Below are positions 43,668 through 51,929 of a stretch of 64,000 bases of DNA, piece by piece. Made by a program: the position numbers and the translations under genes. Positions within the stretch are counted from its first letter, which is position 1; the number at the start of each line of letters is the position of its first letter. The notes under the pieces were generated by a model. The model ran no database searches. It had not been told where the DNA came from and saw nothing but the letters and a program-made list of their open reading frames with translations. The stretch comes from Halalkalibacter krulwichiae (lineage in GTDB: Bacteria > Bacillota > Bacilli > Bacillales > Bacillaceae_D): assembly GCF_002109385.1 (NCBI RefSeq), contig NZ_CP020814.1, positions 1,449,501 to 1,513,500 of the forward strand, read 5' to 3'.

Positions 43668-44144
43668 TTAGGACTCAATTGTTATTAACTCAGTCAATTG
43701 GCGATATTGACCACCAAAGAACAATAAAGGATCTTTATCCTCTAGTTGTAAATCTACGACTTTTCCAATAAACAATGTATGGTCGCCTTCTACATGCTCT
43801 GATACGACTTCACATGCAATTTTAGCGATGGCTCCTCTTAATACAGGTTGCTCCGCTACTGTTTCAAATTCTACTGCCTCTTCTCCAGGACGTCCTGCGA
43901 AATGACGTGAATAAGCCTCTTGATCTTCTGCTAAAATATTTACTGTATATGTTTTAGATTGCGAAACTTTCTCTAAAAATTTTGTTTTATGTCCAATAGA
44001 AATGAGGACAAGCTTTGGATCCAATGATACGGACATGAAGCCGTTTGCCGTCATTCCATGTATCTTTCCTTCAGTTTCTGTTAAAAGAACGGTTACACCT
44101 GTAGCAAATTTTCCCATCGCATCTCTAAATAAACGATCATCCAT
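43668..44144 (-). CDS. Flavin reductase component of a two-component aromatic monooxygenase
   Basis: A 158-residue member of the HpaC/HsaB flavin-reductase group. F-R-D-A-M-G-K-F-A-T-G-V-T-V near the start, then N-G-F-M-S-V-S-L-D-P-K-L-V-L-I-S near 35-50, which binds flavin, and S-R-H-F-A-G near 85. It uses NAD(P)H to make free reduced flavin for the oxygenase component, encoded in the divergent operon at 47350. ATG 44144 is chosen as GGAGG lies eight bases upstream; the longer frame starts inside that site. First gene of the minus-strand operon. Confidence 0.87.
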   Translation of the reverse strand: MDDRLFRDAMGKFATGVTVLLTETEGKIHGMTANGFMSVSLDPKLVLISIGHKTKFLEKVSQSKTYTVNILAEDQEAYSRHFAGRPGEEAVEFETVAEQPVLRGAIAKIACEVVSEHVEGDHTLFIGKVVDLQLEDKDPLLFFGGQYRQLTELITIES

Positions 44145-44212
44145 ATCAAAAACCTCCATTTATAAGTGAATAATTCAAGCATAAATGAATTTATTCAAAA
44201 GTATCATTATAT

Positions 44213-44224
44213 TTTTTATTGGAA
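44213..44224 (-). promoter_or_regulatory. Candidate regulator site TTCCAATAAAAA (copy 1)
   Basis: On the minus strand TTCCAATAAAAA precedes a TATAAT-like -10 for the flavin reductase operon. It overlaps the symmetric TTGGAAATCCAA (44219-44230). The identical 12-mer occurs upstream of the divergent hydrolase operon at 46339-46350, suggesting one shared activator. The 44145-44452 gap holds this site and the terminator of the regulator gene. Confidence 0.4.
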
Positions 44225-44373
44225 ATCCAAGAAAAAACAATAATAATTACTAAATAAAGAGGAGGGGGAAATCAGTCGTATTCTATTGGGGACGAGCCAA
44301 AAGAGCCATTGTACATTAAAAAAATTCACTTTACTCCCTTATGCAAAAATAGGCAAACGATGATCTGAATCCG

Positions 44374-44428
44374 ATAAAAAAACTGTCTCTCCAAGTGTTA
44401 GATTGCCTTGACACTTGGAGAGGCAGTT
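44374..44428 (-). terminator. Terminator of the XylR_N/PucR regulator gene
   Basis: The arms 44381-44398 and 44411-44428 pair over 18 positions with one G-T wobble. On the minus strand they are followed by TTTTTTT. Confidence 0.92.
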
Positions 44429-44452
44429 CTTTGATTGTTTAGAATTTATCAT

Positions 44453-46258
44453 TTATCTTTTAAATTCTTCAAAGGTTAAACTGTCTGACAATATTAATGC
44501 TTGAATAACTAATAAAATATACGCTGCCGTTGAGGCGTTCTTTAGTGAAATTTGTAGTAGGTCTTCAATTTGTTTTATTCGGTATTGGATACCACCGATT
44601 GATAATGTCAGCTCATTCACTGTCTCTTTTAAACGCTGGCCATTTAGTAAATAGATGTAAAGTGTGTATAGCAGCTCTTTTTTTCGTGGATCATTGAAAT
44701 CGTATAAGTCTTTTAACGTCTTTTGCGCCATTTCATGCAACTGTTCAATGCTCATGTTCATGACGATATCGCCTAGTATACCTAAATCTTCGTAATCTGT
44801 TAGTAATTTTTGATTTGGGAATCGCTGTGCGACCAGTGCCTCTTTTAGTGAACGTTCGAAATCTTTTAAGTTACTAAAGGTTCCGCTAAGTCCGAGCGAA
44901 TATTTATAATTGCTATTTTGTTTCTCTACCTTTTTGAATATTTTTGTGATTGTATTTTTCCAGCTTTTTTTATCAATATTTTGCGAGTTAAGGAGAGCAA
45001 TTTCTTCTCCAAGTATCGCAAAAATACAAGGTAAATCCCAATCTTTTGCCAACTTCGACAGTTGTATTAGTTGGTCGTGAATGTCAATGATTTCGTTGTT
45101 TTTCTTCTTCTTTTGAACACTAATAATCCCTGTAGAAAACGGAGGCTGTAATTTAAATGGTAAAAATTTATAGTAAGATTCAATGCCTTTTATTTTTCGG
45201 TTATGGATTAACCGTTCTAATAACGAACTGCGTATGCGTTGCTGCTCTTCAAACTGTGCCTCCTCATATAAGATATATAATGCTAGGACCATTGAAATAC
45301 GTTCTAAAAATAAATGGTCGTTTTCATCCATGCGCTTTCCATCAAAGTAAAAAAACGAACAAGTGGCATAATTATTTTTATTAATAAGAACAGGAGCTAT
45401 CAACTTCCAATATGTACTGCCTTTGTAATGCTTAACATTGTGTTTATCGTCAATAAGCGATAACTGTAGCTTTTCTCTATTAATTGTTTCCAACTGTCTT
45501 TCCGTTAAGCCAATTTGACTTAAAAGATTGCCATGAATATCCTCAATTAAAATCGGGATGTTTAACAACTCATATGCTTCCTGTACTATTTCATCCATTG
45601 AATGCTTCTCTGTTACTTTTTGTGTGAGTTGACTATGAAACGTAGAAATTTTCTCTATCATTTTTTTATGATGTAAAAGTGAATCGTATGTCATTTCAAG
45701 TTCGGTTAAAATATTGTCATTTTGATAAAGGTGAATAAGTTCCTCTTGTTCTTCGAGCCAGTCTTGTTCCAAACGCACTTCGAACTCACAGCAAGAATCC
45801 CCTTTTGCGACACACTTACGCTCTATGGCAATAATTGACTCGCCATATTCATACGTCAATGCACCACTCGCAAAGCCGCACAACATATGACAAACACATT
45901 CATTGGCTAAACCGTAATTTTTTAGGTGTAATTCTGCTTCGAATGATTCTACCCATTGTCCCCACGTATCTATGCATTCAATCTGGCCGTCTGGATGTCG
46001 TACAATTTCTCCCATAAAAATAACATCTTTTACGTGGCCTAAGCGTGAGTGTCTTTTACCGACAGGATTCGTGCTGTCTTTATTTTGGCTTTTATTTTTT
46101 GCTGACTCGATTCCAAACTCTTTACCAAATCGGAATAAAAATCCTTTTGTTTTATAAGATCCGATGTTGTTATATAAATTATTTTTTAATGTGTGAAATG
46201 CATTTGCGGACATTAAGATTGTTTTCGTTTCGCTAGAATCAAAAAATACTTTACTCAT
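44453..46258 (-). CDS. Aromatic-sensing activator: XylR_N + V4R domains fused to a PucR-type HTH
   Basis: A 601-residue regulator. Residues 1-100 look like the XylR N-terminal effector domain. Residues 104-164 are a V4R domain with C-V-C-H-M-L-C-G-F-A-S-G-A and K-C-V-A-K-G-D-S-C-C-E-F, Cys positions that in XylR/DmpR-like sensors hold a metal. The middle (about 200-480) resembles PucR GGDEF-like regions. The end (530-585) is the PucR HTH with N-E-L-T-L-S-I-G-G-I-Q-Y-R-I-K-Q-I. XylR and DmpR use the same sensor with a sigma-54 AAA+ output; here it is swapped for a sigma-A-type activator. It lies between the two aromatic operons and surely controls them. Confidence 0.82.
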   Translation of the reverse strand: MSKVFFDSSETKTILMSANAFHTLKNNLYNNIGSYKTKGFLFRFGKEFGIESAKNKSQNKDSTNPVGKRHSRLGHVKDVIFMGEIVRHPDGQIECIDTWGQWVESFEAELHLKNYGLANECVCHMLCGFASGALTYEYGESIIAIERKCVAKGDSCCEFEVRLEQDWLEEQEELIHLYQNDNILTELEMTYDSLLHHKKMIEKISTFHSQLTQKVTEKHSMDEIVQEAYELLNIPILIEDIHGNLLSQIGLTERQLETINREKLQLSLIDDKHNVKHYKGSTYWKLIAPVLINKNNYATCSFFYFDGKRMDENDHLFLERISMVLALYILYEEAQFEEQQRIRSSLLERLIHNRKIKGIESYYKFLPFKLQPPFSTGIISVQKKKKNNEIIDIHDQLIQLSKLAKDWDLPCIFAILGEEIALLNSQNIDKKSWKNTITKIFKKVEKQNSNYKYSLGLSGTFSNLKDFERSLKEALVAQRFPNQKLLTDYEDLGILGDIVMNMSIEQLHEMAQKTLKDLYDFNDPRKKELLYTLYIYLLNGQRLKETVNELTLSIGGIQYRIKQIEDLLQISLKNASTAAYILLVIQALILSDSLTFEEFKR

Positions 46259-46338
46259 TAAATAACCCCCCCTTTTTAGATTATATACTATTATGAAAAT
46301 AATAACTTTTCAATAAAATTTAAAGATCATTAGTGATA

Positions 46339-46350
46339 TTCCAATAAAAA
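46339..46350 (+). promoter_or_regulatory. Candidate regulator site TTCCAATAAAAA (copy 2)
   Basis: Exact copy of the 12-mer found upstream of the flavin reductase operon. It is located about 30 bases before the -10 box of the hydrolase operon, the place expected for an activator. Confidence 0.4.
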
Positions 46351-46356
46351 TCGATA

Positions 46357-46385
46357 TGATATTCGAAACTTTGAACAGTTATAAT
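46357..46385 (+). promoter_or_regulatory. Promoter of the hydrolase-monooxygenase-dioxygenase operon
   Basis: A perfect TATAAT lies at 46380-46385. The -35 position (46357-46362, TGATAT) is poor, as expected for a promoter that depends on an activator. Confidence 0.5.
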
Positions 46386-46429
46386 CAAAACAGAAAATGA
46401 TTAACTGATTAGCACATGGGGGTAATACG

Positions 46430-47326
46430 ATGACAATTTTCGAAGGATTTCATAATAGCTACGTATTAGCAAACGGTGTACGTACACATTATTCTTGGGC
46501 CGGAACAGAAGGACCAGCTGTAATTTTACTGCACGGCGCAGGACCTGGAGCTTGTGGTGCAGCAGGTTGGCGCTTTATGTTACCTGCATTAGCTAAAGCG
46601 GGCTTCCGTGCATATGCAGTTGACCAACTATCAATGGGCTTTACAGATGCACGCCCTCACGCATGGCCGGTAAAAGGTCATCAAAGTTTAGTTGATCATG
46701 TACATGATTTTATTGAAGCGCTATGTCTAGATGAAGTATCACTTGTCGGCAATTCACAAGGTGCTTACGTTGCAGCTAAATACGCAATTGATCATCCTGA
46801 AAAAGTAAAAAAGGTTGTTTACATTGGAAGTAATACCATTTATCAAGCGATGCAAGAAGTACCCGCAAGAAAACTTCGTTCATTCTTAGAAGTAATCGGC
46901 TACGATTATACGGAAGAAGCGTTACGTAAATTTATGTATCGCAATTCAAGTGAAGACACAGTCATTCCTGAAGAACTCATTCAACTACGTCATGAAGCAG
47001 CAACTCGCCCAGGCGTAAAAGAATCAAATCAGGCGTTCGATGCTTACTTAGCAAGAATGAATGAAGAACCAAAGCTTTGGGATCGTTACTGCATTAAAGA
47101 TACATTACCAAAATTAAAAGTTCCTGGTTTATTCATTTGGGGTAAACAAGATGCTGTCGCACCAGTAGAGACAGGTTATAAGCTTGAGAAATTATTACCA
47201 AACATTACATTTGATTATATTGAAAACTGCGGTCACCAAGCACAAACGGACCAACCAGAAATCGTAAACAAACTTGTTATTGATTTTTTAGCAACGGAAA
47301 AAAGTAAAGCAGTTACAGCACAATGA
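46430..47326 (+). CDS. Meta-cleavage product hydrolase (alpha/beta hydrolase)
   Basis: A 298-residue C-C bond hydrolase of the MhpC/HsaD/BphD type. The oxyanion segment reads L-L-H-G-A-G-P-G-A near 33-41. The nucleophile Ser109 is in V-G-N-S-Q-G-A, Asp241 in W-G-K-Q-D-A-V, and His269 in N-C-G-H-Q-A-Q. The G-N-S-Q/M-G and H-G-A-G-P-G motifs are typical of enzymes that split ring-opened aromatics. Product would be the dienoate used by the hydratase at 42858 plus a carboxylic acid. First gene of the operon, GGGGG site before ATG. Confidence 0.88.
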   Translation: MTIFEGFHNSYVLANGVRTHYSWAGTEGPAVILLHGAGPGACGAAGWRFMLPALAKAGFRAYAVDQLSMGFTDARPHAWPVKGHQSLVDHVHDFIEALCLDEVSLVGNSQGAYVAAKYAIDHPEKVKKVVYIGSNTIYQAMQEVPARKLRSFLEVIGYDYTEEALRKFMYRNSSEDTVIPEELIQLRHEAATRPGVKESNQAFDAYLARMNEEPKLWDRYCIKDTLPKLKVPGLFIWGKQDAVAPVETGYKLEKLLPNITFDYIENCGHQAQTDQPEIVNKLVIDFLATEKSKAVTAQ

Positions 47327-47349
47327 ATTAGTTTGAAAGGGATGATTAC

Positions 47350-48519
47350 ATGGCAACCATCGTTGAAAACAAATCGCTTTATGAAGAAATTATGCAAAAA
47401 GCAAAGCGTGTAGGGGAAGTTGCAGAGTTAGAAGCAATGGAAGCAGATCGAAACGCGACCATTTCCCAACGCGTTGCAGATATTATTCGTGAGGAAGAAA
47501 TTCATCGTTTGATTTTACCAAAAGAGTTTGGCTATCCACAACTCGACTGGCGCACGTTTGTTGATATGATAAGTAAAGTTGGTTATTATAATTTATCTGC
47601 TTCATGGCTAACATACTTCTTCTCAGCCCACAACTCTTGGGTTTGCTACTATCCGAAGCATATTCGGGATGCAGTGATTAACCAAGGAGGATTTGTAGCT
47701 GACGTATTTGCACCAATTGGAAAAGTGAAACCAGTTGAAGGTGGCTACATTGTTTCAGGTAAGTACAACTTTGTAAGCGGCATCAATTATTGTGACTGGG
47801 TTGGCGTAGGTGCAATAATGCAATTTGAAGACAACGATAAGCCTGAGCGGGTAGGTATTTTATTAAAAGTGTCTGATCTAGAAGTAGTAAATACTTGGGA
47901 TTCCCTTGGTTTACGAGGATCAGGCAGTAATACTTTAATCGTCAACGATGTTTTCGTTAAGCCTGATGCCATTTTACGCTTTAACAAAATAGTTGAAAAG
48001 AGCCAACCACCATATGAAGATTTTGATCAAGACTATTTATACTACAATACACCATTTTATCCTGGTTTCTACGTAGGATTCGCAGCGATGGCTGTTGGAG
48101 GCGCTGAGCGTGTAGTCGAAGAATTCGAAAAGCATACAGCAGGCCGTGTACGTTTCTCTGGAGTAAACGAAAAAGACTCTCCTACAAGCCAACGTGTGCT
48201 TGCTAAGTTAAAACTTGAACTGATTTCCGCTAAAGCATTATTAACTGAATACATTACCATGATGGAAACAGATAAGAGTGGTCCATATGAAGGCGCAAAA
48301 TATAAAGCAATCCGTGCTGAAATTATTGAAAAATGTACACAAATTGGCATAAAAGCATTGCTAACTTTAGGTGGGCATTCACTATTAAAAGGACATCCAG
48401 TTGAGTTATTTGCGCGTGACTTAATTGCCATCGCAACACATATTACTTCTTTATATGAAGACGGCATTCTAGGTTACGGCAGACATTTATTTGGGGTTCA
48501 AACAAATATTCAAGGCTAA
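47350..48519 (+). CDS. Flavin-dependent aromatic monooxygenase, acyl-CoA dehydrogenase fold (HsaA/HpaB2-like)
   Basis: A 389-residue group D flavin monooxygenase. Helical N-terminal domain (1-110), beta domain with P-V-E-G-G-Y-I-V-S-G-K-Y-N-F-V-S-G near 126-141 and W-D-S-L-G-L-R-G-S-G-S-N near 181-192, then a helical C-terminal domain with G-G-H-S-L near residue 340. This fold without the catalytic Glu of acyl-CoA dehydrogenases, and next to a dioxygenase, indicates hydroxylation of a phenol to a catechol with reduced flavin. The reductase partner is encoded at 43668. The substrate is unknown; phenols, hydroxyphenylalkanoates or steroid-type rings are all possible. Confidence 0.85.
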   Translation: MATIVENKSLYEEIMQKAKRVGEVAELEAMEADRNATISQRVADIIREEEIHRLILPKEFGYPQLDWRTFVDMISKVGYYNLSASWLTYFFSAHNSWVCYYPKHIRDAVINQGGFVADVFAPIGKVKPVEGGYIVSGKYNFVSGINYCDWVGVGAIMQFEDNDKPERVGILLKVSDLEVVNTWDSLGLRGSGSNTLIVNDVFVKPDAILRFNKIVEKSQPPYEDFDQDYLYYNTPFYPGFYVGFAAMAVGGAERVVEEFEKHTAGRVRFSGVNEKDSPTSQRVLAKLKLELISAKALLTEYITMMETDKSGPYEGAKYKAIRAEIIEKCTQIGIKALLTLGGHSLLKGHPVELFARDLIAIATHITSLYEDGILGYGRHLFGVQTNIQG

Positions 48520-48540
48520 CTTAGCATTCGAAATATGTGA

Positions 48541-48570
48541 TGTATAAAGTGCATGTTCGCATTTTATACA
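48541..48570 (+). other. Intercistronic hairpin
   Basis: TGTATAAAGTGC (48541-48552) pairs with GCATTTTATACA (48559-48570) with one G-U. There is no T-run, so it may stabilise or process the mRNA between monooxygenase and dioxygenase genes. Confidence 0.6.
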
Positions 48571-48606
48571 CGTCTAAAATTTAAACTAATTATGAGGTGA
48601 ATATAA

Positions 48607-49587
48607 GTGGGGAAATTTCTTTATGCACCAGAAATTGCAAAATTAGGACATGTAGCTTTAGTATCAGCAGATCTTGAAAAATCTTTATCCTTTTTCCGCG
48701 ACACAATCGGTTTAGAAGAAACAGAAGTTGTAGATGGAGTCCACTACTTACGTGCTTGGGGCGACTTTGAGCACCATACACTATCAATTAAAGCTGGTAG
48801 TACATCTTACATCGATCATATCGGTTGGCGTACAAAACGTCGTGAGGATGTAGCAACTTTTGCGAAATTATTAGAAGACGCTGGAACAGAAGTACGTTGG
48901 ATACAAGCTGGTGAAGAAGTAGCACAAGGTGAAGCGATCCGTTTTGAGTTGCCAAGTGGACACCGCTTCGAGCTTTACTATGATATGGAGAAAACACCTG
49001 CCGATGAATCTCGTAAATCAGTCCTTAAAAATCAAACGTATAAATCTTGGGCCAAAGGTGTGTCTCCACGCCGTATAGACCACGTAAACTTACAAACTTC
49101 TCATGATAACGCTGAAATCGTTAAATATTTACAAGAAGCATTAGGGTTTAAGTTGCGTGAATATTTCGTAAATCCGGACGATGTCCAAGTAGCAAGTTGG
49201 TTATCAGTAACAAACTTAGTACACGATGTGGCCATCATGTCTACACCACGTTCAAAAGAGCCTAATGAAATGCACCATATCGCTTACTGGTTAGATAATT
49301 CACAAGACTTGCTGCGTGCTGCTGACATCTTATGTGAAGCTGATGTGCAATTTGTAGGTCCAGGTAAACACGGTATTTCTCAAGCAATGTACATTTACGT
49401 AAAAGACCCAGGGAGTGGCTTACGTCTCGAAATCTTTACAAATGGCTACTTAATCTTCGAGCCAGATTGGGAACCAATAAAGTGGACGTATGAAGAGTAT
49501 TTGAAAAACGGATCCGCTTACTGGGGAGACCGTCGACGTGATGACGTAGACCGTGATGCACAAGTAAAAGAATTGTTAAGATCATAA
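48607..49587 (+). CDS. Extradiol ring-cleavage dioxygenase (catechol 2,3-dioxygenase type)
   Basis: A 326-residue two-domain VOC enzyme. Each half begins with a G-H-V or D-H-V motif. Iron ligands in the C-terminal half: His159 in R-I-D-H-V, His224 in M-H-H-I-A-Y-W, Glu275 in L-R-L-E-I-F-T-N-G. It opens a catechol next to the two hydroxyls, giving the yellow meta-cleavage product hydrolysed by the first gene of this operon. Starts at GTG with GAGGTGA upstream. The order hydrolase, monooxygenase, dioxygenase is a logical set for a phenol-to-dienoate path. Confidence 0.9.
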   Translation: MGKFLYAPEIAKLGHVALVSADLEKSLSFFRDTIGLEETEVVDGVHYLRAWGDFEHHTLSIKAGSTSYIDHIGWRTKRREDVATFAKLLEDAGTEVRWIQAGEEVAQGEAIRFELPSGHRFELYYDMEKTPADESRKSVLKNQTYKSWAKGVSPRRIDHVNLQTSHDNAEIVKYLQEALGFKLREYFVNPDDVQVASWLSVTNLVHDVAIMSTPRSKEPNEMHHIAYWLDNSQDLLRAADILCEADVQFVGPGKHGISQAMYIYVKDPGSGLRLEIFTNGYLIFEPDWEPIKWTYEEYLKNGSAYWGDRRRDDVDRDAQVKELLRS

Positions 49588-49622
49588 TAAAACTACCAGT
49601 ATTCATATCAATGAATGAACTG

Positions 49623-49663
49623 CACCCCAAAAGTTAGAATCTGACTTCTGGGGTGTGTTTTTA
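49623..49663 (+). terminator. Terminator of the aromatic operon
   Basis: A 15-position stem between 49623-49637 and 49641-49655 (one mismatch, one wobble) is followed by TGTTTTT. Confidence 0.88.
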
Positions 49664-49803
49664 TAGTAAAGAATTTAAATGCTAGTAAAGGAAGATCTAG
49701 TAGGAAATATATTATGTCAAGGTGGCAAAGAGAATAAAACGGATTATCGGTAAACTTTAACTTAATGTAAGCTAGAATAATTCTTAGTGAGGGGGTGTTA
49801 CTG

Positions 49804-50862
49804 TTGAAGGCGATGTTAGGAGTTTTAATTCTATCTTTAATTGGCGGTTTTATTTTTAGCCTGTTACGTATCCCTATCCCATGGATGCTCGGTCCAATCA
49901 TTGTTGTTATGTTAGTCCAATTTTTTTATAAAGAGCCTTTAAAATGGCCCGGTTATTTAATAGATTTCGGTGTTGTCACGGTCGGTACCGTAATCGGTGT
50001 GCAATTTAACACCGATTTATTTGGGTTTATGGGCTCCATTTTATTTTATATGGTAATGGTAAACAGTATTTTGATTGGCGGTTCAATTGGTATCGCCTCT
50101 TTAACAAGTAAATGGGCAAAAGTTCCAATGAAAGCTGCGGTATTAGGCACGATCCCAGGTGGCTTAAGTCAAATTGTCATCTTTGCAGAAGAAGAAAAAG
50201 TAAAAGAAATTGGCGTTATATCTTATTTTCAGGTCATTCGTCTATTATTAGTTGTTGTGTTCGTACCATTTATCGTTGCTGGTCAAGTTATCAGTAAGCA
50301 GCCAACTGACGCGAAGCTATCGATTGGTTTACTTTTATTAATTGTACTTGCATGGGGATGTTCCCATTTAACGCAGCGCCTTCATTTGCCAGTTGCATTC
50401 TTTATCACCCCAATAATATTATTAATTACGTTGCAGCTAACAACACCAATCACAATGCCACAAGTACCTGCTTTTGTCATGAACGTCGCTCAGCTGTTAA
50501 TCGGTGCCCATATCGGTTTAATGCTTAAACCGGATATGATTAAACTGCCAGTCCGCGTACTTGTAGGCGGCATTCTGAGCGCATTTGCACTGATTGTTCT
50601 AACCTTCGCCTCAAGCTTTCTCATGTCGTTTGCAATGGAAACAACATACGCTACAAGTTTCCTAAGTACAGCTCCCGGAGGTCTAGATCAAATGGTTTTA
50701 TTAGCCGATGCAGTTCATGCAGATGCCTCGCTTGTTTCAATGTTTCAAACTTTTAGGCTTCTATTTATATTTATTTTAGTTATGCCTTTGATGAAATTAT
50801 TTTACCGCTGGCAAAATAAAAATTACCGTCTACAAGAAGAGAGCAGAGTTGAAAAATGTTAA
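49804..50862 (+). CDS. AbrB-family membrane transporter (duplicated AbrB domain)
   Basis: A 352-residue protein with about ten membrane helices in two related halves. Each half carries a P-G-G motif: G-T-I-P-G-G-L-S-Q-I near residue 118 and S-T-A-P-G-G-L-D-Q-M near 297. An opening G-F-I-F-S-L-L-R-I-P-I-P-W-M-L-G-P is a family mark. Members have been linked to ammonia monooxygenase-like annotations and to transport; the function is uncertain. TTG at 49804 has GGGGG eight bases upstream; GTG 49795 and ATG 49813 are alternatives. Its placement suggests transport of an aromatic compound or product; this is inference. Confidence 0.75.
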   Translation: MKAMLGVLILSLIGGFIFSLLRIPIPWMLGPIIVVMLVQFFYKEPLKWPGYLIDFGVVTVGTVIGVQFNTDLFGFMGSILFYMVMVNSILIGGSIGIASLTSKWAKVPMKAAVLGTIPGGLSQIVIFAEEEKVKEIGVISYFQVIRLLLVVVFVPFIVAGQVISKQPTDAKLSIGLLLLIVLAWGCSHLTQRLHLPVAFFITPIILLITLQLTTPITMPQVPAFVMNVAQLLIGAHIGLMLKPDMIKLPVRVLVGGILSAFALIVLTFASSFLMSFAMETTYATSFLSTAPGGLDQMVLLADAVHADASLVSMFQTFRLLFIFILVMPLMKLFYRWQNKNYRLQEESRVEKC

Positions 50863-50913
50863 TAAGTGAAGGTTTATATTAGGAAAGATCATTTAGAATC
50901 TATAGCTATAACT

Positions 50914-50953
50914 AAACGCTCTCCTGACGAATTATTATATCAGTAGAGCGTTT
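50914..50953 (+). terminator. Hairpin after the AbrB-like gene
   Basis: AAACGCTCTCCTGA (50914-50927) pairs with TCAGTAGAGCGTTT (50940-50953), one mismatch. It lacks a T-run, so termination efficiency is uncertain. Confidence 0.6.
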
Positions 50954-51360
50954 AAACGTTTTAAAGTATACTTAAATATAAAATTACATCTAAAATAACC
51001 GGTAAAAATATTCTGAATTTTGAGTAAAAATTATTTTTTTTATTATCTATTTTAATAAAAATGTACATTATATTAGGTTTTAAAAAATAGTAGAATTGGC
51101 TTTATAAACCAAATACATTAATCTCTTGAAAGGTGGGGTGTGGAACTTGGCAGAATGAAAGGGTAAAATAAGCAGCATCTTGTAAGATCTTAGTTTTTTC
51201 GGATGCCTTTAGTAATTATAATTATTACTCCTACATTCTTTTTTCTAGTTAACATCGTCAAAGTGTAAAATTGAACAGTTATTTTAAAGAGATAACGGTT
51301 GGTAGAATTGGGCTTATGTAATCTAGACTATTTTTAAAGAAAATTACTTATAAGTTTAAA

Positions 51361-51374
51361 TGAAAGCGTTTTAA
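51361..51374 (+). promoter_or_regulatory. cre-like operator upstream of the second TRAP operon
   Basis: TGAAAGCGTTTTAA shares its first 13 bases with the cre-like site upstream of the sucrose operon (12 of 14 consensus positions). It is 51 bases before the first start codon. Confidence 0.5.
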
Positions 51375-51425
51375 TTCTTTTGTGGGGCTAACCAACAGTA
51401 TTAAGAGTAAGGAGGATTTGCTTTT

Positions 51426-51929
51426 GTGATAAAAATAATCTCTTATTTACCTAAAATATCAAACAGCTTTGGGATGATTGCCATCTTTATTATGATCTTA
51501 GTAACAGTCGTCGGTGTTGTTGGCCGAATGATTGGTAAGCCTGTATTAGGAAACGTGGAATTGGTTCAGATTATGCTTCTTGTCTTAATTATGACGACAT
51601 TATCTTATGCGCAATCAGAAGATAGACACATTAAGATAGGATTAATTGTTGATCGGTTACCGAAAAAAGCTCAGTTTTGTCTAGATATTTTTAATTATGT
51701 TGCCACGTTTCTATATTGTCTTATTGTTGCTTATGCATTTGTACTGGAAACAGATAGGGAAATGAATGTGACTATGAAAAGTACATTGGTCCTTGGTGTT
51801 CCTCTTTACATCCTAAAAATAGTCGTAGTTATTGGATTTGTTTTATGGGCCATTGAATCAATTAACCGTATTATACAGAGATATAAATCCTTTTCAAGAG
51901 ATGAATATAACAAGGAGGTTAAAGGCTGA
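51426..51929 (+). CDS. TRAP transporter small permease (DctQ), system 2
   Basis: A 167-residue protein with four membrane helices. DctQ features: G-R-M-I-G-K-P-V-L-G-N-V-E-L-V-Q near 34-49 and A-Q-S-E-D-R-H-I-K-I-G-L near 64-75. GTG start with AAGGAGG nine bases upstream. Order Q-M-P here differs from the P-Q-M order of the other two systems. Its stop overlaps the large permease start by one base. Confidence 0.88.
   Translation: MIKIISYLPKISNSFGMIAIFIMILVTVVGVVGRMIGKPVLGNVELVQIMLLVLIMTTLSYAQSEDRHIKIGLIVDRLPKKAQFCLDIFNYVATFLYCLIVAYAFVLETDREMNVTMKSTLVLGVPLYILKIVVVIGFVLWAIESINRIIQRYKSFSRDEYNKEVKG

Larger units (their letters stand above)
50863..51425. other. Long gap before the second TRAP operon
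   Basis: It contains the hairpin after the AbrB gene (50914-50953), a cre-like site (51361-51374), a palindrome TAAGATCTTA with T-run (51183-51198) and a 10-bp direct repeat GTAGAATTGG (51090-51099 and 51302-51311). An eight-codon frame with GAAAGGTGGGG site (GTG at 51140) is present but I would not call it a gene. No clear promoter was found. Confidence 0.45.

Noticed and set aside
51140-51166. Eight-codon leader peptide with GAAAGGTGGGG site and nearby TAAGATCTTA T-run as an attenuator of TRAP system 2
   Set aside because: The codons show no regulatory bias such as repeated residues, and alternative pairing with a downstream arm was not found by eye.
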